A stretch of 64,000 nt of DNA from Epinephelus fuscoguttatus (taxonomy: Eukaryota; Chordata; Actinopteri; Perciformes; Serranidae): the NCBI RefSeq assembly GCF_011397635.1, contig NC_064754.1, positions 33,026,543 to 33,090,542 on the forward strand, written 5' to 3'. The translations under genes were made by a program, and so were the position numbers. A model generated the notes under the pieces. The model was not told where the DNA came from. It made no database searches and worked only from the letters and a program-made list of their open reading frames with translations. Of the stretch, positions 21,308 to 64,000 are shown piece by piece (positions within the stretch are counted from its first letter, which is position 1; each line of letters starts with the position of its first letter).

Positions 21308-24300
21308 CTACAGAAATGACACAAACATCAGTATATACAGCAGATGCTCAGATAAGGTGTGTGTGTGTAACACTTGTCCAAGACAAAGTGTATGGATGAG
21401 ACAGTTAAATGACAGGAGATGTCTTGCCGTACCGTATATAGGCCTATAAGGGATATAATGACGGTGCCAATGATCCTGTTGGGAAACTTGAAGTGGGGAT
21501 CCCACTCATACACTCTTCTCTGGAACCAGCTGAGGGGCTTACTGTGACACAGAAAGGGGTGTTAAAACAATTATGCATGTGTGTGTCCAATGGATTTTCT
21601 CCAGATGTAAATTATACATAACATCCTTAATCCAATGTTCACATAATGGAGGTGAAAAATCCTTCCATTTATACAGGACAAGCCTTCTGGCCAGAAGTGA
21701 GCAAAAAGAAACAATGTGCATTTGGGCTCTACTTAAGTTACCATCTAGAGGTGCTGGACATGGACAGACGGGAAAACCAGCCATCCAAACATTGCTTTTT
21801 TATTTATTTTTTTTCTACCTGTCTGCATTGGTCTTCGTATCTTAGCGCCACAAAAGGGTGTAAGCTTCTTATGAAGATTGATGCACTGTTAATCTTGCAG
21901 TCAAGTATTTTATACTCATACTGTGCGTGGTTGTGACTGTCACCCACCCTCCCTGGAGACTAGCCTAACAGCCTTTATTGGAAAAACTTCCTAATATGAG
22001 TCAGAGAGGGCCGTGATACACCAAAGTGTGTCAAGGGGGAAGTAAGGAACAAGCAGGGGGGATTGAGGGGCAGGTGCTTAAGTCCTGAGTTATATAGTGA
22101 CAGTGCATGCGGAGAATAAGGAGGAAAAAACAAACAAACAAGCAAACAAACAAAAAAACAGAGGAGAAACAGGCAGTGTAGCTGATGTATTGTGGCCATC
22201 CAAACATTGCTGAAAACGTTTTGAATATTAAATCCCAGAAATGAATTCGTTTCGGACATGACCAGAACATGTGACATAAAGTGGCAGAAGACTGTGCTGC
22301 AACTACAATTTTTGTGGCATGTAGGATTATTATTGTTGCATGTAAAACATCTTCCATGTGACATTACTCATGATATCACTGCAGTAGAGAAGCTGACTCC
22401 CAAATCTTGGGTGCTGCAGCCAAACAGCACCTGAACGTACCAGGCTTTAAACTGGTACGCACTGAACTAAATTACCACACTGCAATGAATAAATAATTGT
22501 GATTGATAAACAGAATTTTTACTTTGATAGATTATCATTCTGCATATACTCATCTCCCTAGGGAAATGAATGATAAATAGTGACTGAAAGGTGGCCAAAA
22601 AGACTCATAACTAGATTTTTATGTTCTGTTTCTGAAAATTACTGATGTCAAGTGCTCAAAATTTTTGGTAGACCCGTTAAATCATGCAGAAAAAATGTAT
22701 TGCTCAACCAACAGAACTGAAAACCACCACTTAAACCAGAAGGACTTGTACATGACTGTGTAATCTACCTCTGTGCAGGTGTTTTCCTCAGCAGTCTTAG
22801 TACATGCTGCACCTGGTGGTGCTCAGTCAGCTCCTCAGGGTCCTGACAACAGATACAAAAACCTGATATATAATCAGTGCAGACTGTACTGTGAGGGGGA
22901 ATAACATGCATACATTTCACAATAAAACACAAACTAGTTTATCGATCAATAGTTTTATCTACATTAAAAATACACAGCAAGAATGATTTCAACGATTTTA
23001 TGCATTAGGCATGCTGACCTCTTCTTCCAATTGCAGATGAATTCGAATAGCTTTTACCAGAATGTAGATAAATCGCCCCATGAGGAAGATGAGGGAGAGG
23101 ATGCAGGGCCATTGCACAATCACCTTTTGGTATTTACCCAGAATCTTTAAAACCAAACACAAAGTCTGTCACATTTTCTCATGATATTTCAAACACATAC
23201 CAACAGGTCACTCTTCATACATCAGTGTTTTGTAGAGCCTGATTTATTTAGGTGTGAGGGAGGAGGCTGGTTTCTTGGTGGAGGCCACGCTGCAACAGGC
23301 ACATGATATTAACACCATTCATGATGAGTTGAATACTCACCTACCTTACCATTGGGGCAGGTGAATGTATCCCAGACTGTAACAGTGATCCTAAAAACAA
23401 GCAGGGAGACATGATGTTTTGTGAAAGACAAACACTAAAGAAACCCTTTGCTGTTATTTGCCACATTTTTAAGAAAAGAAAACATATATGAGTGGCTGTT
23501 TACCAGGCCAGAGAGTAGAATATTCCCAGCACTGCCCCAGCTGCTCTGAAAGGTGTGGACAGACAGGCAAAGAAAGGGAGATAGACCAGGCCCACCTCTA
23601 ACGCTCCAACCAGATACAATATAGCTGGGAAGAACAATCAGACAACATCACATCAGTTAGTGCGTTTATTTCTTGTATCTGCAAAGTAAACAGGTCTGAT
23701 TGTAGAGCCTGGACAACAATGGTAAACAATGGGAGTACCTCTGGCCCAGGGCGGGACAGTGAAGGGGACGTAATTTTCAGAGAAGAGCAGCAGGACGCTG
23801 GAGGACACGGCACCAAATGCAAACCCATAGGACCAACGATTACTGAGGCTGCCTATCGTATCCAAAGGACTGAAACACAGTGGAATCATTAACACAAGAA
23901 CATATCGCTGATCATGTGGTTGCTAATGAAGCCTGTCAGAAATACAGGTAGACTGTTGCTTATAACGACACCAGTAGCTACTGAATTTCAGACACGTCAG
24001 TTGTGATATTAAAACAGATATTTACTATTGATTTTTCTCTCCACATTCATAGTTGCTGTCTGCTGTTGACTTACACCACAATGGCAAAACGTCCGCCTAG
24101 GAAGGGCAGTCTGTCGTCGATGGCCAGTCTCTTGGCTCTCTTCTGGAGGAACGAGAGCACCCCTGTGATCACCAGCTGGAAGACAAAAAATCAATAGATA
24201 ATATACAAACAATGCAATGCTTTGTTAGCATTGCTGAAAGTGTGTGAAATGGAAATAAGTTGACTTATATTGTATGTTCAAGGTGGCAGGACGATTCACT

Positions 24301-24989
24301 GAATTGAGGAGTCATCTTGTAAAAACAAGGTCTCACATTTGATCCACCCTGCAAGTGTCCTAAGATCAAGTTGCTGTATCTACCTGCTCATTAATTACAG
24401 ATAAAGTAGTCACATGACATCTATGGCATGTCTGTCCGTCCTAGAAGAGGGATCCCTCCTCAGTTTGTCCTCCTCTGTTTTGCAAATTGCAAAGTTTTGG
24501 TGCTTTTGAGGAAACATTCGGGGTTGGACCACCAGAGCCCCTCCCCCCAGCTTCACTCCTGGATAAAAGGACAACTTACTGCTGGTATGAGCGACAGGTG
24601 CAGGAAAAGATCCACTGAGATTCCATTTTGACAGTCCTGAACTTTGGCGACCCTGGAGAAACAAGATGTAGCACAGTTTAATGTAACTGATCTGAACTTT
24701 AGGCTCAACAAAATGAAACTAAACTCAACTGAGCAAACAAGGTTAAAAAAAATCATTACTATTGTATAATATGAGTTCATAATACATCAATAAACTCAGG
24801 TTCAGGTTCACTGTCGCTCTGTCTTGATTCAAAACAGCTAGATCCAGGTTGTTAATCATAACTCAGCGTAACATCATAACCAACAGCTGATAGTGACAGA
24901 GTAAGGAGCAGTATCGTAATGCTAGCAGCAGTAAGCAGAGTATTTGCAGTGCGTACTCACCCATTGTTCGCTGGGATTCTTATCATCAT
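17007..24989 (-). CDS. stra6l: STRA6-like retinol-binding-protein receptor 2
   Basis: Multi-pass membrane receptor that takes retinol from circulating RBP4 into cells (family knowledge: STRA6/RBPR2). I joined 18 exons: 24989-24961, 24652-24580, 24175-24075, 23869-23739, 23624-23504, 23390-23345, 23144-23019, 22842-22769, 21541-21433, 21307-21154, 20945-20870, 20724-20619, 20200-20152, 18705-18588, 18474-18355, 18006-17843, 17584-17441, 17215-17007. They total 1950 nt, exactly 649 codons plus stop. Diagnostic segments are [50 protein letters not shown] and the C-terminal [20 protein letters not shown]6L is preferred over STRA6 because of the linkage to tdrd7, as in mouse. The start has two adjacent ATGs (24989 and 24986). 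Confidence 0.92.
17602..17654. repeat. (AC)n microsatellite
   Basis: About 26 units, 18 bases upstream (in transcription sense) of the stra6l exon 17 acceptor. Confidence 0.95.
19020..19740. mobile_element. Candidate non-autonomous DNA transposon (MITE-like)
   Basis: Lies in the stra6l intron between exons 14 and 13. CATTTATACTTGTGC (19111-19125) and GCAGAAGTATAAATT (about 19656-19670) form an imperfect inverted pair. A perfect 10-bp hairpin stem, GCGTAGGCTC (19601-19610) with GAGCCTACGC (19623-19632), lies between them. Such TACGCCG/AGTATAAAT modules are common in fish MITEs (memory). Exact termini and target-site duplication are not defined, and there is no transposase. Confidence 0.45.
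20584..20611. repeat. (GT)n microsatellite next to a splice donor
   Basis: On the transcript strand it reads as a CA repeat beginning about 8 nt after the stra6l exon 12 donor (GTAAGTAACACACA..). Confidence 0.95.
21433..24989 (-). CDS. stra6l: stra6l exons 1-9: N-terminal membrane half
   Basis: Exon 1 encodes only MMIRIPANN plus two bases of Gly. Exon 2 carries [11 protein letters not shown], and exon 3 [20 protein letters not shown], the first membrane span followed by a basic stop-transfer. Exons 4-7 encode further hydrophobic spans ([52 protein letters not shown]). Exon 8 is a cytosolic acidic/basic stretch ([20 protein letters not shown]) and exon 9 enters the next span. The N-terminus is shorter than in human STRA6. 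Confidence 0.9.
21560..22300 (-). mobile_element. Degenerate L1/Tx1-type LINE fragment
   Basis: Minus-strand reading gives [20 protein letters not shown] then TFSAMFGW (about 22290-22200). After an interruption it gives [20 protein letters not shown] and [16 protein letters not shown] (about 21690-21590). These are the characteristic 3' end of the reverse-transcriptase ORF of fish L1-like elements: a CxxxFWxCP zinc-finger-like motif followed by a LARR..LLxWKD..PP..WxxDxMxxLxLEKI block. Stops and frame changes show that it is dead. It lies in the stra6l intron between exons 9 and 8. Confidence 0.75.
21797..22195 (-). mobile_element. Retroposed insertion with 16-bp target-site duplication, nested in the LINE fragment
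   Basis: The 16-mer CCATCCAAACATTGCT occurs at 21781-21796 and again at 22196-22211. The 399 bp between them end, on the minus strand, in an A-rich tail (AAAAAAAATAAATAAAAA). Removing the insert would restore continuity of the LINE frame (MFGW then the LARR block). The insert has an AATAAA about two-thirds of the way along but no recognisable gene. It is either a 5'-truncated retroelement 3' end or a retrocopy. Confidence 0.7.
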
Positions 24990-25249
24990 TGATAAGTCAG
25001 TTTACTGAAGTCTTATAAGCTTGTCCTGCTACACTGTGTAGATGAAGGAAGTGACAGGATTGAAACCACTTCTCTGTTTCCTAGTTTCAACCACGTGACC
25101 CACACATTTTGACCTTTGACCTGAGGATTCAACACTCCATTTCTCTGTATTTTACTGTCCTCTCTGCCAGTGTGTTGCTCTGTGCTTCTTTCGCTGTTGC
25201 ATTTCCTCACACTCTCTCGTTTGCCTTCATCACACACACGCACACACGC

Positions 25250-25307
<58 letters not shown>

Positions 25308-25599
25308 GAATATTATTGACCACTGTGTTACTCAGTTTCAGGAGTGTAAACATTTGGCTCTCCCATGGAGATAACCAACTGATCATTCACCTCCTGCCTT
25401 CACTTTACAAAGGAATGCTTTCAGATCATGTGACCTAAATCAATATCCTTTCTTTTTTCCTTTCCCCTTGTATCGCCTCTGTTGCAAATCAGCAACAAAA
25501 AAAGCGTTTACTAACTTCCTCTTCATGGATTTTTACTCCCTCACTTTTTTACTCCCTCCATAAACATGATCCACAATTCATGTGTATAAAAAACAGAAG
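24990..25599. other. Intergenic: stra6l promoter side
   Basis: About 600 bp between the stra6l start codon and the Kazal-gene 3' end. Apart from the CA repeat I see no strong promoter motif. The stra6l 5' UTR and promoter must be here. Confidence 0.5.
25217..25304. repeat. (CA)n microsatellite
   Basis: Interrupted CACACG then pure CA repeat between stra6l and the Kazal gene. Confidence 0.95.
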
Positions 25600-25620
25600 G
25601 TTGTTCACTGCTGGGCAAGT

Positions 25621-25626
25621 TTTATT
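25621..25626 (-). other. Polyadenylation signal of the Kazal gene
   Basis: AATAAA on the minus strand, 112 nt after the stop codon; implies a short 3' UTR ending near 25600. Confidence 0.65.
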
Positions 25627-25737
25627 ACTGTTTGCAATGGCACAAAAGTTTGGGACATATTGTTGCACAGATCTGTGTTGGGTTGATAATCAGGTCTGGA
25701 TTGGTTCCTTTAGCTTTGGCTTCATCCCCTGCGCAGG

Positions 25738-27744
25738 TCAGCAGCTCTCCTCTTTGGCAATCAAAATGTCCGTCTTGGTTGCTCTGCAAAGAGGATCATA
25801 ACATGACATGGCTGTGAGTCATTCCTTTTCGCTTAGCTGAGATTCAGTTCAACTTTGTATCAGTGTTGGTGGTTAGATTGAAAACAAGGCAGTTTAAAAG
25901 ACTGTTTTTGGAAGTCACACCTCATATAAACTCATTGTGTCTGATTGTGGGAGTAAAGTCGAGCAACAGTGGAGATAAATTGTAAAAAAAAAAAAAAATC
26001 TATGTTTTCAAGAATTGGTCATCAGAAAAATGAAACAGTAATGACTAATGACACTAGGTCATTAAGTGTGAAAACAAAGAGATGAATCATAAAGTGGAAA
26101 GCTTCCAGTCATTTGAATCAGCTGCTGCTGACAGCCTGTTCAGGGTTCAGTCTTGTGACTGTAGTCCTTAAATTCATCCACCACCAACACTTTGTCCTCC
26201 TCACAGTCAACATGGATGTTGTTGAGCTAATGTGTGACTGTCCTGAGAGTGGAGCAGCTGTGTGTACTCACTGCCTCTGGACACACAGGGTACACTCATT
26301 GGCATAAGTGTTTCCATCAGTGCCACACACAGGGGCGAGGTTCAGAGGGCAGGCGTCTATCTGCTCCACATCAGGACAGGAAGGCTGCCAGGAGATACAC
26401 ACAGGTGCTGGAGTGACTTAGGCTACTTTCTTTCTATACCTCACTGGAAAGCTCAGCACAAAGGTGTAGATTTCAGCAGGGACGCAGGTGATTCATCGCC
26501 CCAAGTGTTTGTCCTCCCCAATAAAACAGAATTAAGAGAATTTACACCATAAACTGACACAGAAAGGCACTTGTTGCAAAAAAAAAAAAAATCCACCAGA
26601 ATGCAGGAAATTAGGTGTTTGAGACTTAAATTTTTTTAGTGTAGGACGCCAAAACCCTTCATTTCACATGTCCACCCCAATCTTGAAACAACACCCATGC
26701 CTTAGCTCAGCTTTCATGATGTACGCTTAAAATTCCTTCAGTAACACACATTATTATTCATATCACTCCTTTTCTGACACTTAAACCACAGTCCACATTA
26801 AACACCTCTTACATGCACACACACCTTTCTCAGGAATCCAGATTTCTCCTCAGCATCTGTAAAGGAAGCAGATGATCTCTTAACCCAAACATGTGTACAT
26901 GATATGACTCCATATGCCTGCTTATGTGTAAGAACATGAAGCCACCTGATACTGAAAAAAATATCAACAGCATGCAAAACTGAGTGTTCACCCACAGACT
27001 TGAATTCTACATGAATTTGTGCCAAAATAAGGACAGTCAGAATCAAAATCAGAATCTTGATAACTGCCATGTAGGTTTTCACATACAAGGAATTTGCTTT
27101 GGTGATTTGGTGCATAGAGGTACATAAATATAGATTTAAAAAATTACATTAAAATGTTAAAAAAATGATATTAAAAATGTACATCATGCACAGGGTGGCT
27201 GTTTAAAATTTAAGATATAGGCTGAAATGTGCAAAAATATTTTCTACCTGACTGTGATTTGTTTTAAAATAGTCAGTGTTAGTACTATTCTTGATCCATT
27301 ACTGTTATGACACTATAAATAGTGGCGTTGAAATCCTCAAATGTGAGTGTTTAATATACCGCACAGTGCTTATAAAAAACATCCAAACAAGTATTTCATA
27401 TTTGAATATTTCTCTTAATTTCAAGTCGTAGATATCTGTTTTTACCTTTACTTCTACTTTTGTTGAGTCATTGTAAAAAAAAAAACCCACACTAAAACCC
27501 CTCTGACATAATTTTGCAAGATGATAAAAAATGAAAGCTTCCAATGGGGGTGAATACTTTAATGGACACTGCGTGTTTCATTTTATAGCATCTAAATAGA
27601 AATCTCTAGAAATTGTTCTTTTGACATAAATCTATAAAAACCCTCAAACAAGAATGCAAAAATATCTCAAAAAAGTGTGTTTTCTTTGTTACCTGCAGCC
27701 ACACAGATGAGCAGGAGTCCCAGAAAAACAACTCTTCCAATCAT
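25738..27744 (-). CDS. Kazal-type serine protease inhibitor, SPINK4-like
   Basis: Small secreted inhibitor, four exons: 27744-27693, 26856-26825, 26384-26272, 25783-25738. The total is 243 nt, 80 residues plus TGA, all phases consistent. Residues 1-17 are a signal peptide (MIGRVVFLGLLLICVAA); exon 2 is a short acidic/basic pro-segment (AEEKSGFLRK). Exons 3-4 form one Kazal domain with six cysteines (31, 40, 48, 59, 62, 80) and the hallmark PVCGTDGNTYANEC; the spacing C-x7-C-x10-C-x2-C is canonical. The reactive-site P1 residue, two after the second cysteine, is Leu42. The C-terminal TKTDILIAKEESC resembles SPINK4, but SPINK2 or another small SPINK cannot be excluded. The target protease is unknown; P1 Leu suggests chymotrypsin- or elastase-like enzymes rather than trypsin. 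Confidence 0.88.
26857..27692 (-). other. Kazal gene intron 1
   Basis: 0.84 kb, AT-rich, with short A-tracts. Nothing else recognised. Confidence 0.6.
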
Positions 27745-27871
27745 GATGTCGGTGTGTGAATAACTAAAAGTGACAGAAAACTCTGGCAATGTATTTGTGT
27801 GGGCGTGGGTGTGTGTGTGTGGGAACGCAGCAGGTGAAACTAGACACACAAACACATGCACACTCTAGAAA

Positions 27872-27877
27872 CTTATA
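27872..27877 (-). promoter_or_regulatory. Candidate TATA box of the Kazal gene
   Basis: TATAAG on the minus strand, 128 nt upstream of the ATG. It would place transcription start near 27845 and a 5' UTR of about 100 nt with no intron. Confidence 0.45.
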
Positions 27878-28023
27878 GTCATCAGCTCAAATTAACACAT
27901 TCACGCCCAAACATACAGTATCTTTTGTTCAGTCACTGGCTACAAACTCCCATTTCACATTTCACAAACAGACAAACAAAATGCAAAACAATCAGGTTTT
28001 TTTTGTTCAAAATGTATGAATTT

Positions 28024-28033
28024 TTTATTTATT
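28024..28033 (-). other. Polyadenylation signal of abca1 (double AATAAA)
   Basis: Two overlapping AATAAA hexamers (minus strand AATAAATAAA) about 2.6 kb after the abca1 stop. A 3' UTR of this length is close to that of mammalian ABCA1. Confidence 0.6.
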
Positions 28034-29743
28034 AATGTAAAGAGTAACTATACACAATGCTTAACAGACTCAAACAGCTGTTTAATACTTAAAAATGTAA
28101 ACAAATAATAATATTGAGCACGAGAAGAGAAAAATCACCACTGTAGTTCTGTCCTGCATGTCTCTCTTTCACTATCTTACTCATGTCTCTCGTTGCATGT
28201 CAGCCTTTGTTCTCCATTTCAGGTTTCAAACAAACGCTGTGATTCAACGACATAGCTTCATTACGTCTGAATTATACCTGTGTTCCAGTGCAGCGGTTTG
28301 TTTTTAAATTGTCTGATACACCCAAATCCCTACTTCTACATCTTTGACACGACAGGCTATGAAGTCGATAAAGTGCTCGCAATTAGCTGAGGGGTTTTGG
28401 TGCGTTCCAAGATTTGATATGACACAGAGAACCCGTAATGACAATCTGTCATCAATTTAAACCCTGGATACGAGTTGGGTTTTTTATGGACTAGAAAGCA
28501 TTACAAGCACAACTCTAACTGCCGTGGTCCCGTATTCATGCGTAGTCTGGCTTGTCGACTAGCTCTGGAAACATTGTTTTGTGTTAAGCATCTCAACCTC
28601 ACGTCTAGAAAATTTGAGTTAGTAACAGTACAGTTAACTTCAGTGTGGCAGCTTATTAAGGTGGACAGAAAATGGGGTTAGAATTTGGCAACATGAGTAA
28701 AAAGAAAAAACTTGCAGTCTGATGAAGACTGAACGAGGGAGCGCACATTTTACACGTGAGCTTTCTGTTTCGAGCTGCTGACGATGGGTAGAGAACTGAA
28801 ATCAAAGCTTTACAAAACAGTTGCCTCTTCTATATTATGCTGGTGGATCAAAGATATATATTCAGCTCCATTTGGCACAGATACTGTTTGTTCACTCCAC
28901 TGGTAACAATGTTTTTTCTGACTTGACACCACAAAGTTGCTACTGTACATAATATCCACATTGGTACTGGCTCAGGTCGTAAAACGCTCCCATTGCGCCC
29001 TCACACAGGCACACATAAAAACACGTTACTGGAAAAGATCTCACACAAGCAGAAGATCTGTGTCTTCACTGTGTATGAGAACTACACCTGCAGGAACATT
29101 TCCATCTCATTGCCAAAAATCACATTTTAGATACAGATTTTCCTTTTTTTTTCTTTTTTTTTAAACAACAGAATTTAGATGCCACATATACAAACTGTAT
29201 GTGCCAGTAATCCCACAACAATGGAGCACAAATTTCAGTTGCCTCCAGTCCTTTTACGAGCCGATCTGTCGGCATGCTTCGGCACACACACAGAAGTGCT
29301 GATAGTCCGGGTGTGTGGCCCAGTGGAAAGCATGCAGTATATTTTTCCAATGCACTTTCAGAAAAACGAGTCCAAATCCTCCAGCAATCCCCAGCTTTCA
29401 CGTGAAGTCACAACTGCCAGTCTGCGATGGTCACCGTGCGTCCGCTCTGAGTCACCTTCAGTTCATTTAAAGAGAGCAGGGCGAGTAGAAACAAGCCAGT
29501 ATAGCAGACTGCACATCCTGTACAGACATCAAGCAACCACAAGATTTTTTTTCTATGTTTTTTGAAAATAAAGGACACATTTTTTTTTTTTTTTAGAAAA
29601 ACAGTCAAGTTTCTTTCATCACCTTCACAAAAAGAACTTTTTTGTGCTTTGATGTTGGTGTCTGTCTTGTACATTCCTGGGCAGCCTACATACATTGTTG
29701 TTGTTGTTTTAATGGAGTGCTCAGATTTCTCTCTCCACCATGA

Positions 29744-29753
29744 TACAGTATAG
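29744..29753 (-). promoter_or_regulatory. miR-144 target site in the abca1 3' UTR
   Basis: CTATACTGTA on the transcript strand is complementary to the first ten bases of miR-144-3p. miR-144 is an established ABCA1 repressor in mammals. Confidence 0.55.
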
Positions 29754-29943
29754 GCACTGTGCTGGACAATGTCAAAGACACAAAGGAACAACAAATAAAA
29801 AAGACAACTTTGTTATCAATCTTAATTGTCATCCAAACAAAGGGAAAAAAACTCCATAGAGGTTAAGTCTATTAGAATGAAATTACCTTTAAAAAACCTA
29901 ATTAGTAAAAATTAACATGTTGCATGATTGTGACTGAAATCGA

Positions 29944-29951
29944 TTGCATTG
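29944..29951 (-). promoter_or_regulatory. Third miR-33 seed match in the abca1 3' UTR
   Basis: CAATGCAA on the transcript strand, about 710 nt after the stop codon. Confidence 0.65.
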
Positions 29952-30402
29952 AAGATGCTGTTTTACCATCATTTGCGTGATAAAAACCACTGCGCTTGGT
30001 GATGAAGAGAGATCGAGAGAGGTTTGACCCTGAATAAAAAAGTAGTCAGACCGTCTTTCAGCAGTTGGCAGTGAATGATCTGAACTTTTTTTTGTTTGTT
30101 TTACGCTGTCGTGATTTCACGATACAGAGCAGCACGTACACAGTCCTGCTGACGACTGCTAACTACTTTTAGGAACGGGGATTAAAAACAAGAGATATTT
30201 CCTTCCGTCATCCCCGATGCCATGTCCGTTGAGTGAGTAGCAGGGCTACAAACTTTCCAGGCTAGCGCAGCGTCGTAATTCTGCTGTCACTTCAAGTGTT
30301 TTGAGTCTTTACTTTCTTTCTGTCCATCTCGTGAAGGAGAAGCGCCGGTCTTCAACCCTCACAGGAATATCTTCTCATCTTAAATATCTTTATATATATT
30401 TC

Positions 30403-30420
30403 TTGCATTGATTTGCATTG
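30403..30420 (-). promoter_or_regulatory. Tandem miR-33 target sites in the abca1 3' UTR
   Basis: On the transcript strand CAATGCAA occurs at 30420-30413 and 30410-30403, 10 nt apart and about 235 nt after the stop codon. Each is a full 8-mer (seed match plus A1) for miR-33. Closely spaced miR-33 sites early in the 3' UTR are a known property of mammalian ABCA1. Confidence 0.8.
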
Positions 30421-30653
30421 AGTTTTCATTGTTTCAGTGTCTGTCACGATACCTGCAGTCTCTGCCCTTTCAAGAGGCTGTGCGCTGAAGTGCAGGCCCA
30501 CTGAGAAATGATAACAATTAAAAAAGACTAAAAAATAGAAATAAAAAAAGGACATAGTTCGTCTCCCCCCTGTGGGTTAGTGGTCCATATTTTCTAGGTC
30601 GGGGGGAGGGGTGGGTGAAGCATAGCAACTCCCACTGATGGTATGTTGTGGAA

Positions 30654-63947
<33,294 letters not shown>

Positions 63948-64000
63948 GTTGACGTCTTCCCAACCTCACTGAGCACGCTCCAGCTCCTCACTGCGAACCC

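Larger units (their letters stand above)
28005..30653 (-). other. abca1: abca1 3' untranslated region (inferred)
   Basis: Region between the abca1 stop codon and the double AATAAA. It has no coding potential, several homopolymer T/A tracts, three miR-33 8-mer seed matches and one extended miR-144 match (listed separately). The 3' end is inferred, not observed. Confidence 0.6.

Noticed and set aside
22031-22357. Open frame of 108 codons as a gene
   Set aside because: It is LINE-derived at its N-terminal part and then runs into the nested retroposon; it has no intact function.
17007-24989. Assignment as STRA6 rather than STRA6L
   Set aside because: Both share the fold, but linkage to tdrd7 and the short N-terminus favour STRA6L. 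A phylogeny would decide.
25013-25303. Open frame made largely of valine/cysteine repeats; similar frames at 17394-17657, 17561-17752 and 57114-57495
   Set aside because: They are translations of CA/GT microsatellites with no homology or splice context.

Overview
The window is a piece of a teleost (probably percomorph) nuclear genome. The evidence is vertebrate-type split genes with GT-AG introns, abundant CA/TA/GAAA microsatellites, a fish-type tRNA-derived SINE, an L1-like LINE fragment and recognisable fish orthologues. All four protein-coding genes lie on the minus strand. Exons were joined by hand using splice consensus, reading-phase continuity and family homology. Every internal junction given here keeps frame.

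Layout from high to low coordinates (the direction of transcription): (1) abca1, 63947 to 30654, 48 coding exons and about 2270 residues, complete from start to stop, with a long 3' UTR to about 28005. (2) A small four-exon Kazal-type protease inhibitor gene of the SPINK4 kind, 27744 to 25738, 80 residues. (3) stra6l (retinol-binding-protein receptor 2), 24989 to 17007, 18 exons, 649 residues. (4) tdrd7, 14338 to 434, 20 coding exons covering about 1145 residues; the last exon(s) lie beyond the left edge.

The genes do not form a pathway. abca1 exports cholesterol and phospholipid to apolipoproteins, stra6l imports retinol, the Kazal protein is secreted, and tdrd7 is a germ-granule/lens RNP scaffold. 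Their linkage is an old one: TDRD7 and ABCA1 are on the same human chromosome, and Stra6l lies next to Tdrd7 in mouse.

The most informative non-coding observations are: three 8-mer miR-33 seed matches (two only 10 nt apart) plus a 10-nt miR-144 match in the abca1 3' UTR; a tandem duplication of about 485 bp in the CpG-richer DNA upstream of tdrd7; a retroposon insertion with 16-bp target-site duplication nested in an L1-like fragment that itself runs almost to a stra6l splice acceptor; a frameshifted fragment of what looks like a multicopy fish ORF inside a tdrd7 intron; and an in-frame alternative donor in abca1 that would add 14 residues to the first extracellular domain. I did not find a convincing wholly new system. 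The small Kazal gene and the regulatory features are the parts most easily missed.
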